From a virus, in IMG/VR virus record IMGVR_UViG_3300046616_000274, positions 1-56,578 of that record: a stretch of 56,578 nt of DNA, one strand, 5' to 3'. Under the pieces are notes generated by a model. The model did no database searches. It worked only from the letters and a program-made list of their open reading frames with translations, and was not told the DNA's origin. Position 1 is the first letter of the stretch; each line of letters begins with the position of its first letter. This document shows, piece by piece, positions 14,879 to 24,488 of this stretch. The position numbers were made by a program, and so were the translations under genes.

Positions 14879-15943
14879 TTATTCGTTGAACTCGTTTGCC
14901 TCAATCACTCCTGAGATGGAGAAGGTTGAGCGGGCAGGGAACTGTCGAAGGCCGTCGAGACCTTCGGCAAGGTTGTTGTAGTTCTGTGTGTTGAGGAAAA
15001 GGATGTTGGAGCCCGGCTGAGTGGTGGCGGTAATGGCCAGCATGTTGGGCAGTCCGCCGCTGTAGTACGGGTTCGACAGGTAGCCGTGAAGGACCTGAAT
15101 CGACTTGGGGTTGCAGTTGATAGGCAGGGTGATGCCGGCGCGGGTATTGCTACCGGTCACCCCAATGCCCTGATCCTCGTAGTCATTGACGATCGTTGCC
15201 GAGAACCAATAGGTATTCGGTGCGATCCAGCGGTACCGTCCACGCCTGTTGGCAGTCGGCACAGAGCCGACGTACAGAGCGCTCGGGGTGTACGTGGAAC
15301 TCTTGCTGAAGTCCCGAGTCTTCACGTAGCCGTCTCGGCCCCTCCAGGACTCGCGCTGAACTCCACCACCGTTGTTGTCCATGTCGATGGAGAAGGCGCC
15401 GCGAGGCGTCAGAGCGGCGCTGTCATCCGCGTTCCAGGGGAAGGCGACGGTAGGCGGCACGAGGTACGGGCCACGGCGAGAGACGGCAACGGTGCCGTTG
15501 TTGGCGGGGACGTCCACCGAGTAGAGCGGCATTTCCCAGGCTGCACCGGACTGCCGGGACGGAGTTGGGTCGAGGGGAGTCGTCGCCGCGATGCCCTGTA
15601 CGACGGCGAGTTGAACCGCGCTCTTAGCCATGTCGGCCCGGATGACTACCAGGTCCTTACGGCCCTTCGCAGTGTTGTTGTCGGCAATGGTGAACGTCTT
15701 GGTACCGGTGAGCTTGTAGTAGAAGCCCCCGACCCAAGCGGTACCCGCACCGATGGTGACGTTGCGGCCGTTCGTGGTCGCGGTAAAGGGCAGATCGGCA
15801 GTCGCATAAGTGCTGTTGACTAGCGGGAAGTCCAGGTGGTCATTCGTCCACGCAAGGGCCATCTGTTGCCACTGCGTCTGGGAAACAGCCTGTGCCCCAC
15901 CATTGGCGTTGTCCGCATCAAAGGGGTAACTCAGCTCAGTCAT
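14879..15943 (-). CDS. Minor tail protein
   Basis: 354 residues, beta-rich and Gly/Asn/Thr-rich, starting MTELSYPFDADNANGGAQAVSQTQW, an N-terminus typical of actinophage baseplate or receptor-binding proteins that join the tail tip. No enzyme motif. It lies between the Gp37-like protein and the SGNH-hydrolase tail protein, so it is probably a fibre or adaptor component. Confidence 0.7.
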   Translation of the reverse strand: MTELSYPFDADNANGGAQAVSQTQWQQMALAWTNDHLDFPLVNSTYATADLPFTATTNGRNVTIGAGTAWVGGFYYKLTGTKTFTIADNNTAKGRKDLVVIRADMAKSAVQLAVVQGIAATTPLDPTPSRQSGAAWEMPLYSVDVPANNGTVAVSRRGPYLVPPTVAFPWNADDSAALTPRGAFSIDMDNNGGGVQRESWRGRDGYVKTRDFSKSSTYTPSALYVGSVPTANRRGRYRWIAPNTYWFSATIVNDYEDQGIGVTGSNTRAGITLPINCNPKSIQVLHGYLSNPYYSGGLPNMLAITATTQPGSNILFLNTQNYNNLAEGLDGLRQFPARSTFSISGVIEANEFNE

Positions 15944-15949
15944 GGGGCC

Positions 15950-17203
15950 TCACATCCTGGATTCAAGCCGTCGGAGCTTCTTTTGCATGTCAGAAACGGT
16001 CTTGTAGAGGTTCAACGGCTCGCCTGAACCCTGCTGCCCGATCTTGGGGGCAACGTCATTGGTATTTCCTGCGTCGTCCACGGAGATAGTGACCTCACGT
16101 ACGACGTCTGAGTACTCGGTGCCGTCCACGGCAACCGTCACCACATCGCCCACGAAATAGTGCTTCCCGAAGGCGCACTCTGCGGTGTCAATGGGGTAGA
16201 TCTGGAAGTTGCCGTCCCCGCCGTTCTCCGTGAATACGGCGTCCGCCGCTTCTTCCACGGACTTAACGGCTGCGTCGTAGTCGTCTCCAGTCATCGCAGC
16301 ATCCGCCTTGATAGGGGCGCCTGTACTGGTGTCGACCTTCAACGGGATATCTCGCCTGTCCACGAAGGACTCAATGGAGATGCCCCATTCAGCCTCAGCG
16401 GCTGTGTCAACCTTCTGGTAGTAGTAGCGCTCTGCCTTCTCACCGGCACAGCCGACGATTGCCCGAGTCACCTTGGGAGCCGTCAGGGTCCAGATGTATT
16501 CACGCAGATTTCCCAGCTCAGGACTGAAGCGAACCGTCTTGGAGAGGTCCCGCGGCCTGAATATCTCCAGGTCAACCTTTTGATCCTCGGCGTTGTAAAT
16601 GAAGCGGTAGGCGGCATTCTTGGCCTTGAACCACTCTTCAATCTTGGTGCCGATGTTGTCCATACGGAGCCAGTCCGTTGTACGGGGCCAAAGGGTGATA
16701 GGTGGGCCCACTGGCTCAGAGCCGAAGTCGAGGCCGGCAACCCGTCGATTGGACAGAGCCATAGGGCCAAGAGCCTTGTTCAGCTCCTCCCAGATGACTT
16801 CCTCCATGGACTTCAGAGGGTTCACGAGACGCTGATACCGGGGAGACTGGTACTGCTTGTCCACGGCCTTGGAAGGGTCCGGGAAAGCCAACCTCCGGTA
16901 GGCCAAGGTGTTGTGGCACTTGCCCGCGATATACAGCGAGCCGGGCCCCGTGTGCTGGAGCTTCGTAAAGTACTTCTGGAACGTATCCACGGGACCGCTC
17001 AGGATCGGCTTATCAACCCCGTCTTGCCAAATGGCGATACCGCCACCCTGTTGGATGAGTTCAGACTGAGGGGTGCCGTCCTTTATAAGGAGCTGCCAGA
17101 TACCCTCTTGGGCCAGGCGGACAGTGAAGTCAAGCGAGATCCATTGGTCAATCTCGCCAATGCGCTTTAGGTCCTTGTCGAACACTTCAATGCGGTATGC
17201 CAC
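15950..17203 (-). CDS. Gp37-like minor tail (baseplate hub) protein
   Basis: 417 residues. MAYRIEVFDKDLKRIGEID and the following layout match the Siphovirus ReqiPepy6 Gp37-like family of tail-tip proteins. The last 30 residues form a short coiled coil (KTVSDMQKKLRRLESRM) that may mediate trimerisation. It follows the distal tail protein gene with 9 bases between, in the usual order for siphovirus baseplates. Confidence 0.8.
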   Translation of the reverse strand: MAYRIEVFDKDLKRIGEIDQWISLDFTVRLAQEGIWQLLIKDGTPQSELIQQGGGIAIWQDGVDKPILSGPVDTFQKYFTKLQHTGPGSLYIAGKCHNTLAYRRLAFPDPSKAVDKQYQSPRYQRLVNPLKSMEEVIWEELNKALGPMALSNRRVAGLDFGSEPVGPPITLWPRTTDWLRMDNIGTKIEEWFKAKNAAYRFIYNAEDQKVDLEIFRPRDLSKTVRFSPELGNLREYIWTLTAPKVTRAIVGCAGEKAERYYYQKVDTAAEAEWGISIESFVDRRDIPLKVDTSTGAPIKADAAMTGDDYDAAVKSVEEAADAVFTENGGDGNFQIYPIDTAECAFGKHYFVGDVVTVAVDGTEYSDVVREVTISVDDAGNTNDVAPKIGQQGSGEPLNLYKTVSDMQKKLRRLESRM

Positions 17204-17212
17204 ATGACCCCC

Positions 17213-18214
17213 TTAGACGTACGACGCGTAACGCGGATAGAAGGACAGCGTCACGGAGGCCTTTCCGACACCCGCCACTACAACTACGTTCACCTCTGTT
17301 TCACCGGGCTCGACAGACCAGAATTCGGGGTTGGTGTCGAGCACGGGCCAATAGTTGGTGCCCAGATCGTCCATGACCGTCTTATAGCCGGGCCGAGTGT
17401 CGATGGTGAGCACTCGGTTAGCGGCGACGAGATCAGAGCCGTCAGAAGGCGGAGAAGCCTTTACAAGCTCTCCGTCAGGGCCACCGAGGGAGAAGGACCG
17501 GATAGGGCCCTTGAGGGTCCACACGGGCCAGGCCTCTACGTCTCCCGGGTTGTCGATGATGATTCCTTGGCCGGCACCCATGACGCCCTGAGAGATCTTC
17601 AAGGGCAGGAACGCGGCGGAGCTGCTGAGGAAGGCACTTCCTGTGCCGAATCCCCATCGGGTCACTACCTCGCGTTCGGGGTAGAACCAAGGGTCCATGG
17701 CAGTGAAGGTGAGCCCGTACTTAACCCAGGTGAACCCTGCGGTATCGGTGGACTCTGACCCCTCCATGCCGCCCTTGTAATAGGCCTTGAGGAGCCGGGT
17801 AGTGCCGTCGCCCTCGGTGAACTTGAGGACGCAATACCCGCGCTTCGGATTGAGGGACTGGAACAGCTTCCGCTTGAGGAGATTGACGTTCCTGCGGTCG
17901 GGGCCGTTCAGGTAGACGGGGAGCATGACCTCTCGTGCAGCGGCACGAGCATTGCGGTAAATGGAGCCGTCGAGATTGGGGGAGTCGTCAGAGAAGAGCG
18001 CATACGGAGGCATGTCGAGCCCGGTTGCTCCGGGCTGCAAGATGATTCCGGGCCAATCCGGGGTAGAGAAGCCGGTGAGGGGGATTTCCTCCCCCTCACC
18101 GTTGCTTCCCAGTACCGAAACACTCGTCTTACCCCACGGCACCCGGAAGGGCGGGTGCGGTATTCGTGCCAACTCCGGGACTACGACAGTCCTTGAGGGA
18201 ACGGGAATCGGCAT
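17213..18214 (-). CDS. Distal tail protein (Dit-like)
   Basis: 333 residues. Position directly after the tape measure and motifs such as TWVKYGLTFTAMDPWFYPE fit the phage tail (Dit/T4 gp-like) family, which forms the hexameric ring linking tail tube to baseplate. It starts MPIPVPSRTVVV after GGAGG. Family assignment rests mostly on order and this motif. Confidence 0.75.
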   Translation of the reverse strand: MPIPVPSRTVVVPELARIPHPPFRVPWGKTSVSVLGSNGEGEEIPLTGFSTPDWPGIILQPGATGLDMPPYALFSDDSPNLDGSIYRNARAAAREVMLPVYLNGPDRRNVNLLKRKLFQSLNPKRGYCVLKFTEGDGTTRLLKAYYKGGMEGSESTDTAGFTWVKYGLTFTAMDPWFYPEREVVTRWGFGTGSAFLSSSAAFLPLKISQGVMGAGQGIIIDNPGDVEAWPVWTLKGPIRSFSLGGPDGELVKASPPSDGSDLVAANRVLTIDTRPGYKTVMDDLGTNYWPVLDTNPEFWSVEPGETEVNVVVVAGVGKASVTLSFYPRYASYV

Positions 18215-18223
18215 GGGGCCTCC

Positions 18224-21200
18224 TTACAGAGTCGTGTAAAGGGCCTCCGCAGTCTGGAGAGCCCTTAGCACGGCCTGAGGCGTCGGCTCGGTACGAGCCT
18301 CGTGGACGTGAATTTCGTACTTCTTTCCATTGAGGAGACCTTCGGTTTCCTGGTTATCGAACACCCGCTCACCACCACCGAAAGCGACGAGTTCACGGCC
18401 TCGCTCACCCACCACGGCAAGGCCGGGTGAAGCGGAAAGGGTGCCCGTCGCGTAGCCCTTGTTTCCGGCTAGAACTGACTGCCAGGAATTCGGGTACCGG
18501 TGGGTTGCATAGTTGAGTCCGGCGTAGATATTGGCCAATGGGTCAATGGACGTCCCGAACTTAAACGGGCCCTTCTTGGCGAAGGGGCCAGCCCAGCGCT
18601 TGAACGTTGGGCCGATAACCTGCATGAGGCCAACGGAAGGTGTGCCCATCTTCGCGTTGGAGTCCCAGTCATTGACGATGCCGGGGTTACCCCCAGACTC
18701 GACGCCAATTCGGTGAAGGACCGTTCCCAATGCGCTGGCCGGCATGTGGAGCATTCCCATTGCGGTCTTGGCTACTGGAGCCCAGCGCTTGACTCCCTTA
18801 CCCGAGCCCGGTTCAACAATGGAGTTGACCATGTCCGGGATGTCGGCCTTGATCTTCTCGCCCTTGTCGAAGTCAAAGAGGCCCTTGGTATTGGGCATTG
18901 CATCCTTGGCTTCGTCCAGGAAGTTCGAGCCAACTCGGCTCGCGTACTCCATAGGGTTCTGAGTGATCTCCTTGACCGTCTCGACCATTCCCACGTAGCG
19001 GTTATAGGTACCTGAGACGATCTCGCCGATTGAGTCGAAGGCGCCAGTAAAGGCCCCTATGGGGTCTTGGATCGTGTCCCAAATGGCGCTGGCACTTTCG
19101 CTTACGCCTCCCCACAGGTTGTCCCAGACGGACCCCAGGGTCTTGGTGCTGAACACGTCGCCCATGTAGGCCTTACCACGGTCAACGATGTTCCCCTTGC
19201 CCTTCCAGACGTCATCCCAGAAGTAGTCTCCGAGAGTCGGGGAAAGGGCACCACCGAGAACACCGGCAATCTGACCAACGAGGCTAGGAACTCGACGTGC
19301 GAGCTTAAAGACGTCCTTGGTCATGAAGCCGTACATATCCCGGAACTTGTCAGCGGCCACCGAACCGCCAAAGCGGGCGGATACGTCGCCAGTTCTGAGA
19401 ATGCCACCCTGAGTCGAACCTCCGAGATCATCAGAGGTTGCGTCCATGCCCATTGTCTTGAGCATCGCCGTACCGATAGGAGCGATGTTCTGGAGGTCAA
19501 TCAGTTCCCTGATCTGGTCCAGTCCCATACGCCCCGCGGACCCGGTTCCGCGAGCGTGACGTGAGATCTTTCCTCGGACAGCAAGAGCGTTCCAAGTATT
19601 GATCTTGTCCTCACCAATGGCGTTAGCCACCTCGGGACGGAGAACAGCCTCACCAGGAGTGAGCAGAGTTGGGATGGTGTCGGCCCATGGCTGATAGCCG
19701 GGCATGACATCCGTTTCCCGCATCAGACCACCACGGGCACGCTTCTTCTTCTTGGTCGACCCACCAGAGGAGCCACCACCGGGAGACTTCTTGCCGATCC
19801 GGTCGAGTGCTCCGTCAAGGTCATCGCCCTCGTCCTTGGCCTTCTTGAGGGCCTTCGCAAGGTCGTTGACAGCCCCGATGATCTTGCTAAGGGAACGGCC
19901 ATTCAGGAGACCGATACGGCCAGCGAGGGAGGTTGCTCCCGTACCCTGGCCAACCATCTTGAAGGCCTTCTCAGCACCGTCATGGAGCTTCTTGAACTCG
20001 TGTATGACGTCGGTCAGTCGACGCTTATTGAGGTTGGCCGTACGGCCAGAGGTGGACGACGACATAGCGCCATCGCCGATCTGATCCGCAGCCCGCTTGG
20101 CTTCCTTCGTCAGGTCATGAACCGAGGCAGTAACGCCCTTGACGTCCTTGCCGTTCAGATTTCCCACCCGCGTGTTAGCGCTGGTGATCTTCTTACCGGC
20201 GTCGTCCGCTTCGGTCTTGAGGGAGCTGAATTCGGAATGGACCTTGCTCAGCTTCTCGCCATTGATGGAGTTGACCTTGTCGTGAACGTGGCCGAGAGAG
20301 GTGTGAGCCTCATCAGCCGACTTCTTGACCTTGTCAATCTCCTGGACGAGCTGACCGAGGTTTCCCCGGTTGGTCTGCTGGACCTGTGTCTGAACCTGGT
20401 TCACAGCGTTCTGTGCAGTGGTCGCAGCACCGGTGACGTTCCCGTTCCCGCTGCCCCCCAGGGCGTCAGCGATCTGACGCATGGTGGTGCGGTTGAGGTC
20501 GGTCAACTCCTGCTGAAGCTCAGCCACACGGCGTTCTGCCTGCCGTACGGAGTCCTCCAGGCCCCGGAGCTGGTCCGTCTGAGCCGACCCGTTGTTACCG
20601 GTGACTCGGTCGAGGACCCTTCGGCCGGCACTTCGGGTATCCCCTGTCTGCTGGACTCGGGTGTCCCTGCTGGCCTGCCGTCCGGCCCTACGAGCGTCCC
20701 TACGGCTTCCACCGGCATCCAAGGCAGCCTGACGGGCCGAGGAGCGGGCAGAGCGACGCTCACGGACATCTGAGCCGTTGACAGCGTCATAGGTGCGGAG
20801 CACTCCACGGCCAGCAGCTCGGGCAGGCGCCATGAGCGCCCCACCGATCTTGAGCACCTTGCCGAAGAGCTTGGTAATCAGCCCTACCGCGAGGATCATC
20901 GGTCCCCACTCGGCAAGGAACTTGCCCACCGAAATGGCCACCTTGTCGAGCCCGGTTTCCTTCAGGAATCCAGAAACCTTGTCGATCATCCCGACAAACT
21001 TGGAGACCGCGTCAAGGAATGCCCCTAGGAACTTCTCAACGTCGGGAGCGTACTTCTTGGCGATGTCCTGGACCTGATTGAGGATTCCGCCTTCATTGCG
21101 GTAACCGGTGAGAGTCTGGGCGCCGTCCTTAGGATCGGTCTTGTAAACGGGAACCCGCTTACCCATGATCTTCTCGCCGAGCTTGGTGTAACCGTACTGA

Positions 21201-23017
21201 CCGCCCTTGCCTTCCTTGACAAACATGTTGCCAAGCTCAAAGACAGAGCGCTCCTTCATCTGCTCAATGCGGCCCGTGATGGTCTCAGAGGTCATCTTCT
21301 CCGCGTAGCCCTTGGAGCCCTCGCCCTTATACCGACCCTGATACTTGTTAGGGTCCCAGTAGTTCAGCATCGAATTAGCGATCTGAACACCGGTCACGCC
21401 TCCGCCATCCTTGGCAGGGGTACCAATGATCTTCCACATTTCCGTGGAGTTCTTGAATCCCAGGAGCTGAGCAAGCTCAGAGGCAGGCATACCCGTGGAC
21501 GAAGCGAGTTGCTTGACGTTACGCGTAGGCGCACGGTCCATGTCCATGATCATGTCCATTGCGTACATGGCGCGACGGAACATGTCGGGGGAGAGGTTAC
21601 CGGCTCGGGACATCGAGTCACCGATAGCCATGATGATATCGGTCGTACGGTCCGCAGCCTTATTGGCCGCAGTCGTCTTGGTCTTGGCGTTGGGTGAGTA
21701 CCAATCCTTGTCCGCACCGGCAACGGAGCGAATCATCTTCATTTGGTACTCGTGCATGACGTCGATAGAGAACGGCGTAGCAATGGCGTACTGCTGCATG
21801 CGCTGCATTTGGTTGGCAGACTGAGACTTAGACACACCAGCAGCCGAAAGACCGAGCTGACCGAGAAGACGCTTATCAGCGTTGGTCACACCGATAGCCG
21901 TCAGGCCGGCACCAGCAAGAGCCAGAGGAGCCAGGAACTTCGTGGACAGGATGTTTCCCGCCTCGGAGATGGCAATTCCGACCTCGTGGAACCATGTACC
22001 CATCTTCTTCGTACCGGTCTCAAACCGCTTGAAGTACGAGGAAGCCTGAGTGGTCGAGTCCGCCATAGTGCGGCGGAGTGTGGCAATCTCACCTCGGGTG
22101 TCACGGATAGCGTTCCGCTGTGCCGTGATGTTGTCCCGAATGGTGTTCCGTTCGGCCTCAGCCATCGACCGAATAGCGGCGACTTGCTGAGTGGCAGCCT
22201 CACGCTGAACCCGGAGGGTCTCTCGGATTGCAGCCTGATTGCGCTTCTCGTTCTCGGCATAGGCCTGAGCAACACTTACGCGGTAGGCCTTCTCTTCCCG
22301 GGCAGTGGTCTCAGCTTCCTTACGCTTCCGGCGCTCATTTTCCGCGTAGGCCGTGTAAAGCATCTTGTCGTACTTGAGCTGATCGGAAGCCGTCTGCTGA
22401 GCTTCCTTGCGCTTACGTCGCTCGTTCTCCGCGTAAGCGTCATAGATCATCTTGTTGTAACGCGTGACGGACTTAGCCGTCTTCTCTGCGTCGGTCTGCT
22501 CCCGCTTGGCCGCCGTCTCGGAATCCTTGATGCGCTTCTGCGTGAGCTTCGCTCGCTCACCCTCAGCCTTAGACCAGCGCTGGGCAGAATCCTTAGCAGC
22601 GCGGGTCTCGGAGGCCACCACATCGCGTAGAGCCTTCTTCGTGCTGGACGAAGTCTTCTCAACGAGCTTGAGCTTTTCCTTTTCGAGCTTCTGCGCTTCC
22701 TTGAAGCGGTCCGCGGCTTCCTTTCCGTACTGCTTCGTGAGTTCCTTAGCAATACGGGTCAGAGTCTTCTTGGAGTCCAGTGCTTCCTTTTCGGTGGCTT
22801 CCTTGGCCTTCTTAGCCTGCTTGGCCACCTCGCCCGGAAGACCCGCGAGACCCTTGGTTACGGCCCCCTTCATCTCCTTGGAGGCCGCTACACCGATCTT
22901 CTCCAGTTCGGACGTGATCTTTGTCCGGAGTTCCGCCATGTCCTTTGCGAGGACCTTGGGAACGATCTCGACGTAACCAGAGCCGACCTTGATAGGTCCG
23001 TGCTGTCCCTCAGCCAT
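18224..23017 (-). CDS. Tape measure protein with lytic transglycosylase domain
   Basis: 1,597 residues, the longest gene. Residues 1-320 are charged coiled coil with repeats (AYAENERRKRKEA three times). Hydrophobic segments follow around 360-380 and 680-730. An Ala/Arg-rich coiled region runs from about 740 to 1080. A C-terminal SLT transglycosylase-like domain (VLHRIGVESGGNPGIVNDWD...GLMQVIGPTF, about 1440-1520) carries the catalytic Glu in GVESG. It sets tail length; at about 1.5 angstrom per residue the tail would be near 240 nm. The SLT domain would open peptidoglycan at DNA entry. Confidence 0.93.
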   Translation of the reverse strand: MAEGQHGPIKVGSGYVEIVPKVLAKDMAELRTKITSELEKIGVAASKEMKGAVTKGLAGLPGEVAKQAKKAKEATEKEALDSKKTLTRIAKELTKQYGKEAADRFKEAQKLEKEKLKLVEKTSSSTKKALRDVVASETRAAKDSAQRWSKAEGERAKLTQKRIKDSETAAKREQTDAEKTAKSVTRYNKMIYDAYAENERRKRKEAQQTASDQLKYDKMLYTAYAENERRKRKEAETTAREEKAYRVSVAQAYAENEKRNQAAIRETLRVQREAATQQVAAIRSMAEAERNTIRDNITAQRNAIRDTRGEIATLRRTMADSTTQASSYFKRFETGTKKMGTWFHEVGIAISEAGNILSTKFLAPLALAGAGLTAIGVTNADKRLLGQLGLSAAGVSKSQSANQMQRMQQYAIATPFSIDVMHEYQMKMIRSVAGADKDWYSPNAKTKTTAANKAADRTTDIIMAIGDSMSRAGNLSPDMFRRAMYAMDMIMDMDRAPTRNVKQLASSTGMPASELAQLLGFKNSTEMWKIIGTPAKDGGGVTGVQIANSMLNYWDPNKYQGRYKGEGSKGYAEKMTSETITGRIEQMKERSVFELGNMFVKEGKGGQYGYTKLGEKIMGKRVPVYKTDPKDGAQTLTGYRNEGGILNQVQDIAKKYAPDVEKFLGAFLDAVSKFVGMIDKVSGFLKETGLDKVAISVGKFLAEWGPMILAVGLITKLFGKVLKIGGALMAPARAAGRGVLRTYDAVNGSDVRERRSARSSARQAALDAGGSRRDARRAGRQASRDTRVQQTGDTRSAGRRVLDRVTGNNGSAQTDQLRGLEDSVRQAERRVAELQQELTDLNRTTMRQIADALGGSGNGNVTGAATTAQNAVNQVQTQVQQTNRGNLGQLVQEIDKVKKSADEAHTSLGHVHDKVNSINGEKLSKVHSEFSSLKTEADDAGKKITSANTRVGNLNGKDVKGVTASVHDLTKEAKRAADQIGDGAMSSSTSGRTANLNKRRLTDVIHEFKKLHDGAEKAFKMVGQGTGATSLAGRIGLLNGRSLSKIIGAVNDLAKALKKAKDEGDDLDGALDRIGKKSPGGGSSGGSTKKKKRARGGLMRETDVMPGYQPWADTIPTLLTPGEAVLRPEVANAIGEDKINTWNALAVRGKISRHARGTGSAGRMGLDQIRELIDLQNIAPIGTAMLKTMGMDATSDDLGGSTQGGILRTGDVSARFGGSVAADKFRDMYGFMTKDVFKLARRVPSLVGQIAGVLGGALSPTLGDYFWDDVWKGKGNIVDRGKAYMGDVFSTKTLGSVWDNLWGGVSESASAIWDTIQDPIGAFTGAFDSIGEIVSGTYNRYVGMVETVKEITQNPMEYASRVGSNFLDEAKDAMPNTKGLFDFDKGEKIKADIPDMVNSIVEPGSGKGVKRWAPVAKTAMGMLHMPASALGTVLHRIGVESGGNPGIVNDWDSNAKMGTPSVGLMQVIGPTFKRWAGPFAKKGPFKFGTSIDPLANIYAGLNYATHRYPNSWQSVLAGNKGYATGTLSASPGLAVVGERGRELVAFGGGERVFDNQETEGLLNGKKYEIHVHEARTEPTPQAVLRALQTAEALYTTL

Positions 23018-23025
23018 GGGACCTC

Positions 23026-23436
23026 CTAAAGGCTATTCATCTGCCCGAAGAAGGCCGAGACTTCCTGACCGGAAGCCATTACCGGGGCCGGTTCGGGCTG
23101 TGGCTCCGGATCACCGGGCCTCGGGATTGGAGTAGGTGTTTCAAGGTCGTCAGCGTCCTCACCGGCATTGGCCTTGATGAAGAGGAAGTTGGAAAGCTCA
23201 AGTGCGTCAGAGACACGAGCTAGGAGATAGTCCGATTCGGACCAGGAAGAGCGCTCATCCATGGCCATCAGGAGAACGGATCTCCCGGTCTTTCTCATGA
23301 GTGAGTCAATCAGTACGCCGATACGGCGCAACGAGAGTTGCCCGCGCCAGAGGTCGAGCAGATCGACCCCAAAGAACTCCAGGAGATCAGCCTCTAGCTC
23401 ATCTTGGAATTCTCGGATGACACGGGCAACGGCCAT
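23026..23436 (-). CDS. Tail assembly chaperone, frameshift (T) part
   Basis: 136 residues as a separate frame, but almost certainly made mainly as a -1 frameshift extension of the upstream gene. The shift at GGGAAAC (23445-23439, minus strand) reads AAC then CTG ATG GCC, joining the frames without loss and giving about 240 residues. The C-terminus is Pro-rich (PTPIPRPGDPEPQPEPAP). Chaperones of this type keep the tape measure soluble and recruit tail protein during assembly. Confidence 0.85.
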   Translation of the reverse strand: MAVARVIREFQDELEADLLEFFGVDLLDLWRGQLSLRRIGVLIDSLMRKTGRSVLLMAMDERSSWSESDYLLARVSDALELSNFLFIKANAGEDADDLETPTPIPRPGDPEPQPEPAPVMASGQEVSAFFGQMNSL

Positions 23437-23747
23437 CAGTTTCCCGCGTCAGCGTCCCGCCCACGAGCCTCGGACATGGCCTCAACGAGGTCATAGAAGT
23501 CACCCACACTCGGGTTAGTGGCAACGAACGCCGCCCACTGGTCTTCACCCAGGACCAGCGACGTAGCAACAAGTTCGTCGTCCGTCTGAAGAACTGCGAG
23601 GGGGAATTCACGAGGGTCGGTCGGAACCTCGTAGGTAAGGCCCTTGAACTCGAAGACAATCGGCTCATGCTTGGCCTCCGCAGCCGCAGCAGCAGCCTTC
23701 GGCGCGGCAGGCTTACGGGAAGTGGACTTACGTGCAGGAGTAGACAT
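23436..23747 (-). CDS. Tail assembly chaperone (G)
   Basis: 103 residues. Ala/Lys-rich N-terminus (RKSTSRKPAAPKAAAAAAEAK), then a compact domain (FEFKGLTYEVPTDPREFPLAVLQ). It ends GAC GCG GGA AAC TGA: the slippery heptamer G GGA AAC is in the correct phase for -1 slippage directly before the stop. It lies between major tail and tape measure genes, the universal position for this frameshifting pair. Confidence 0.88.
   Translation of the reverse strand: MSTPARKSTSRKPAAPKAAAAAAEAKHEPIVFEFKGLTYEVPTDPREFPLAVLQTDDELVATSLVLGEDQWAAFVATNPSVGDFYDLVEAMSEARGRDADAGN
23439..23445 (-). promoter_or_regulatory. -1 ribosomal frameshift site GGGAAAC
   Basis: Canonical X-XXY-YYZ heptamer (G GGA AAC) in frame with the G chaperone, followed at once by TGA. 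Slippage by -1 enters the downstream chaperone frame. Confidence 0.85.
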
Positions 23748-23784
23748 AAGGGGTCTCCAAATGGGGTGGGGTAAGAGAGAGGGT

Positions 23785-23809
23785 GCCGGGGGCGTAACCC
23801 CGCCCCGGC
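23785..23809 (-). terminator. GC hairpin after major tail gene
   Basis: GCCGGGG (23785-23791) and CCCCGGC (23803-23809) can pair, between the major tail gene and the chaperones. No T-run; it may lower expression of downstream genes relative to major tail protein. Confidence 0.4.
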
Positions 23810-23821
23810 TCAGGGCATTAC

Positions 23822-24427
23822 TCAGGGGGTGTCGGTGATGTCGTCGTTGGTGAGGACGTAACCGAGGCTTCCGTCAAAGTCCATGGCTTCGATGGTCAGC
23901 TCGTACTTGCCGTTTTCGGTCCGGTTGAGCTGGATAGCTCCACGGTCCGAGATCATGGCGCGAGAAACGACACACCGGTTTCGGATGGAACCCTGGTTCC
24001 AGTCAATGACAATCGAGATCTCATCCAGCTCAGGAGTGCTCGACAGGTCGAGTCGGTACGTGCCGGTAGGCGTAGGGGTCTGACCCTCGGTCATGACCTC
24101 AACCCACTTGGCACCCCAGAAAAGCTCAGTCGTGAGCTGGTTGGTCTCCTGGAGCGTCGCCTTAATGGAGAAGGAAGCCGACTGGACGTTGTAGAGAACT
24201 GGTACAGCGCTCTGCCATGCGTTGACGGGGTTCGTCTGAATGGTCGGCGTAAGCGTCACGCCGCCCTCGTCCACATAACCAAGAGCCTTGTAGCCGGCAG
24301 GGGCAGTGTTGGCCGTGCCCAGATCCTCCGGGACGACCGTTCCACCGGTAGCACCGAGGACAGGAGCAGGGGCAATGTAGATGGCGCCGTTGGGCGCAAA
24401 ACGAATCTTCTGCGGAGAGTTAGCCAT
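23822..24427 (-). CDS. Major tail protein
   Basis: 201 residues from ATG 24427 (CGGAGG 8 bases upstream; a start 18 bases earlier lacks this). A beta-rich protein between the tail-terminator gene and the chaperone pair, the expected position of the tail-tube subunit. Sequence features such as APNGAIYIAPAPV and EISIVIDWNQGSIRNRCVVSRAMI fit the actinophage major tail family. It is preceded by an intrinsic terminator at 24453-24472. Confidence 0.82.
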   Translation of the reverse strand: MANSPQKIRFAPNGAIYIAPAPVLGATGGTVVPEDLGTANTAPAGYKALGYVDEGGVTLTPTIQTNPVNAWQSAVPVLYNVQSASFSIKATLQETNQLTTELFWGAKWVEVMTEGQTPTPTGTYRLDLSSTPELDEISIVIDWNQGSIRNRCVVSRAMISDRGAIQLNRTENGKYELTIEAMDFDGSLGYVLTNDDITDTP

Positions 24428-24447
24428 GTGGCCTCCGGAGGGCATAG

Positions 24448-24472
24448 AAAAAGCCCCCCACGAGTGGAGGGC
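24448..24472 (-). terminator. Intrinsic terminator upstream of major tail gene
   Basis: On the minus strand GCCCTCCAC pairs with GTGGGGGGC (one mismatch) and is followed by TTTTT. It sits between tail-terminator and major tail genes, so the major tail gene may have its own promoter or rely on antitermination. Confidence 0.65.
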
Positions 24473-24488
24473 AACGGCAAAAGGGGGA

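Noticed and set aside
19982-22630. Plus-strand frames opposite the tape measure gene
   Set aside because: Mirror frames of a repetitive coiled-coil gene.
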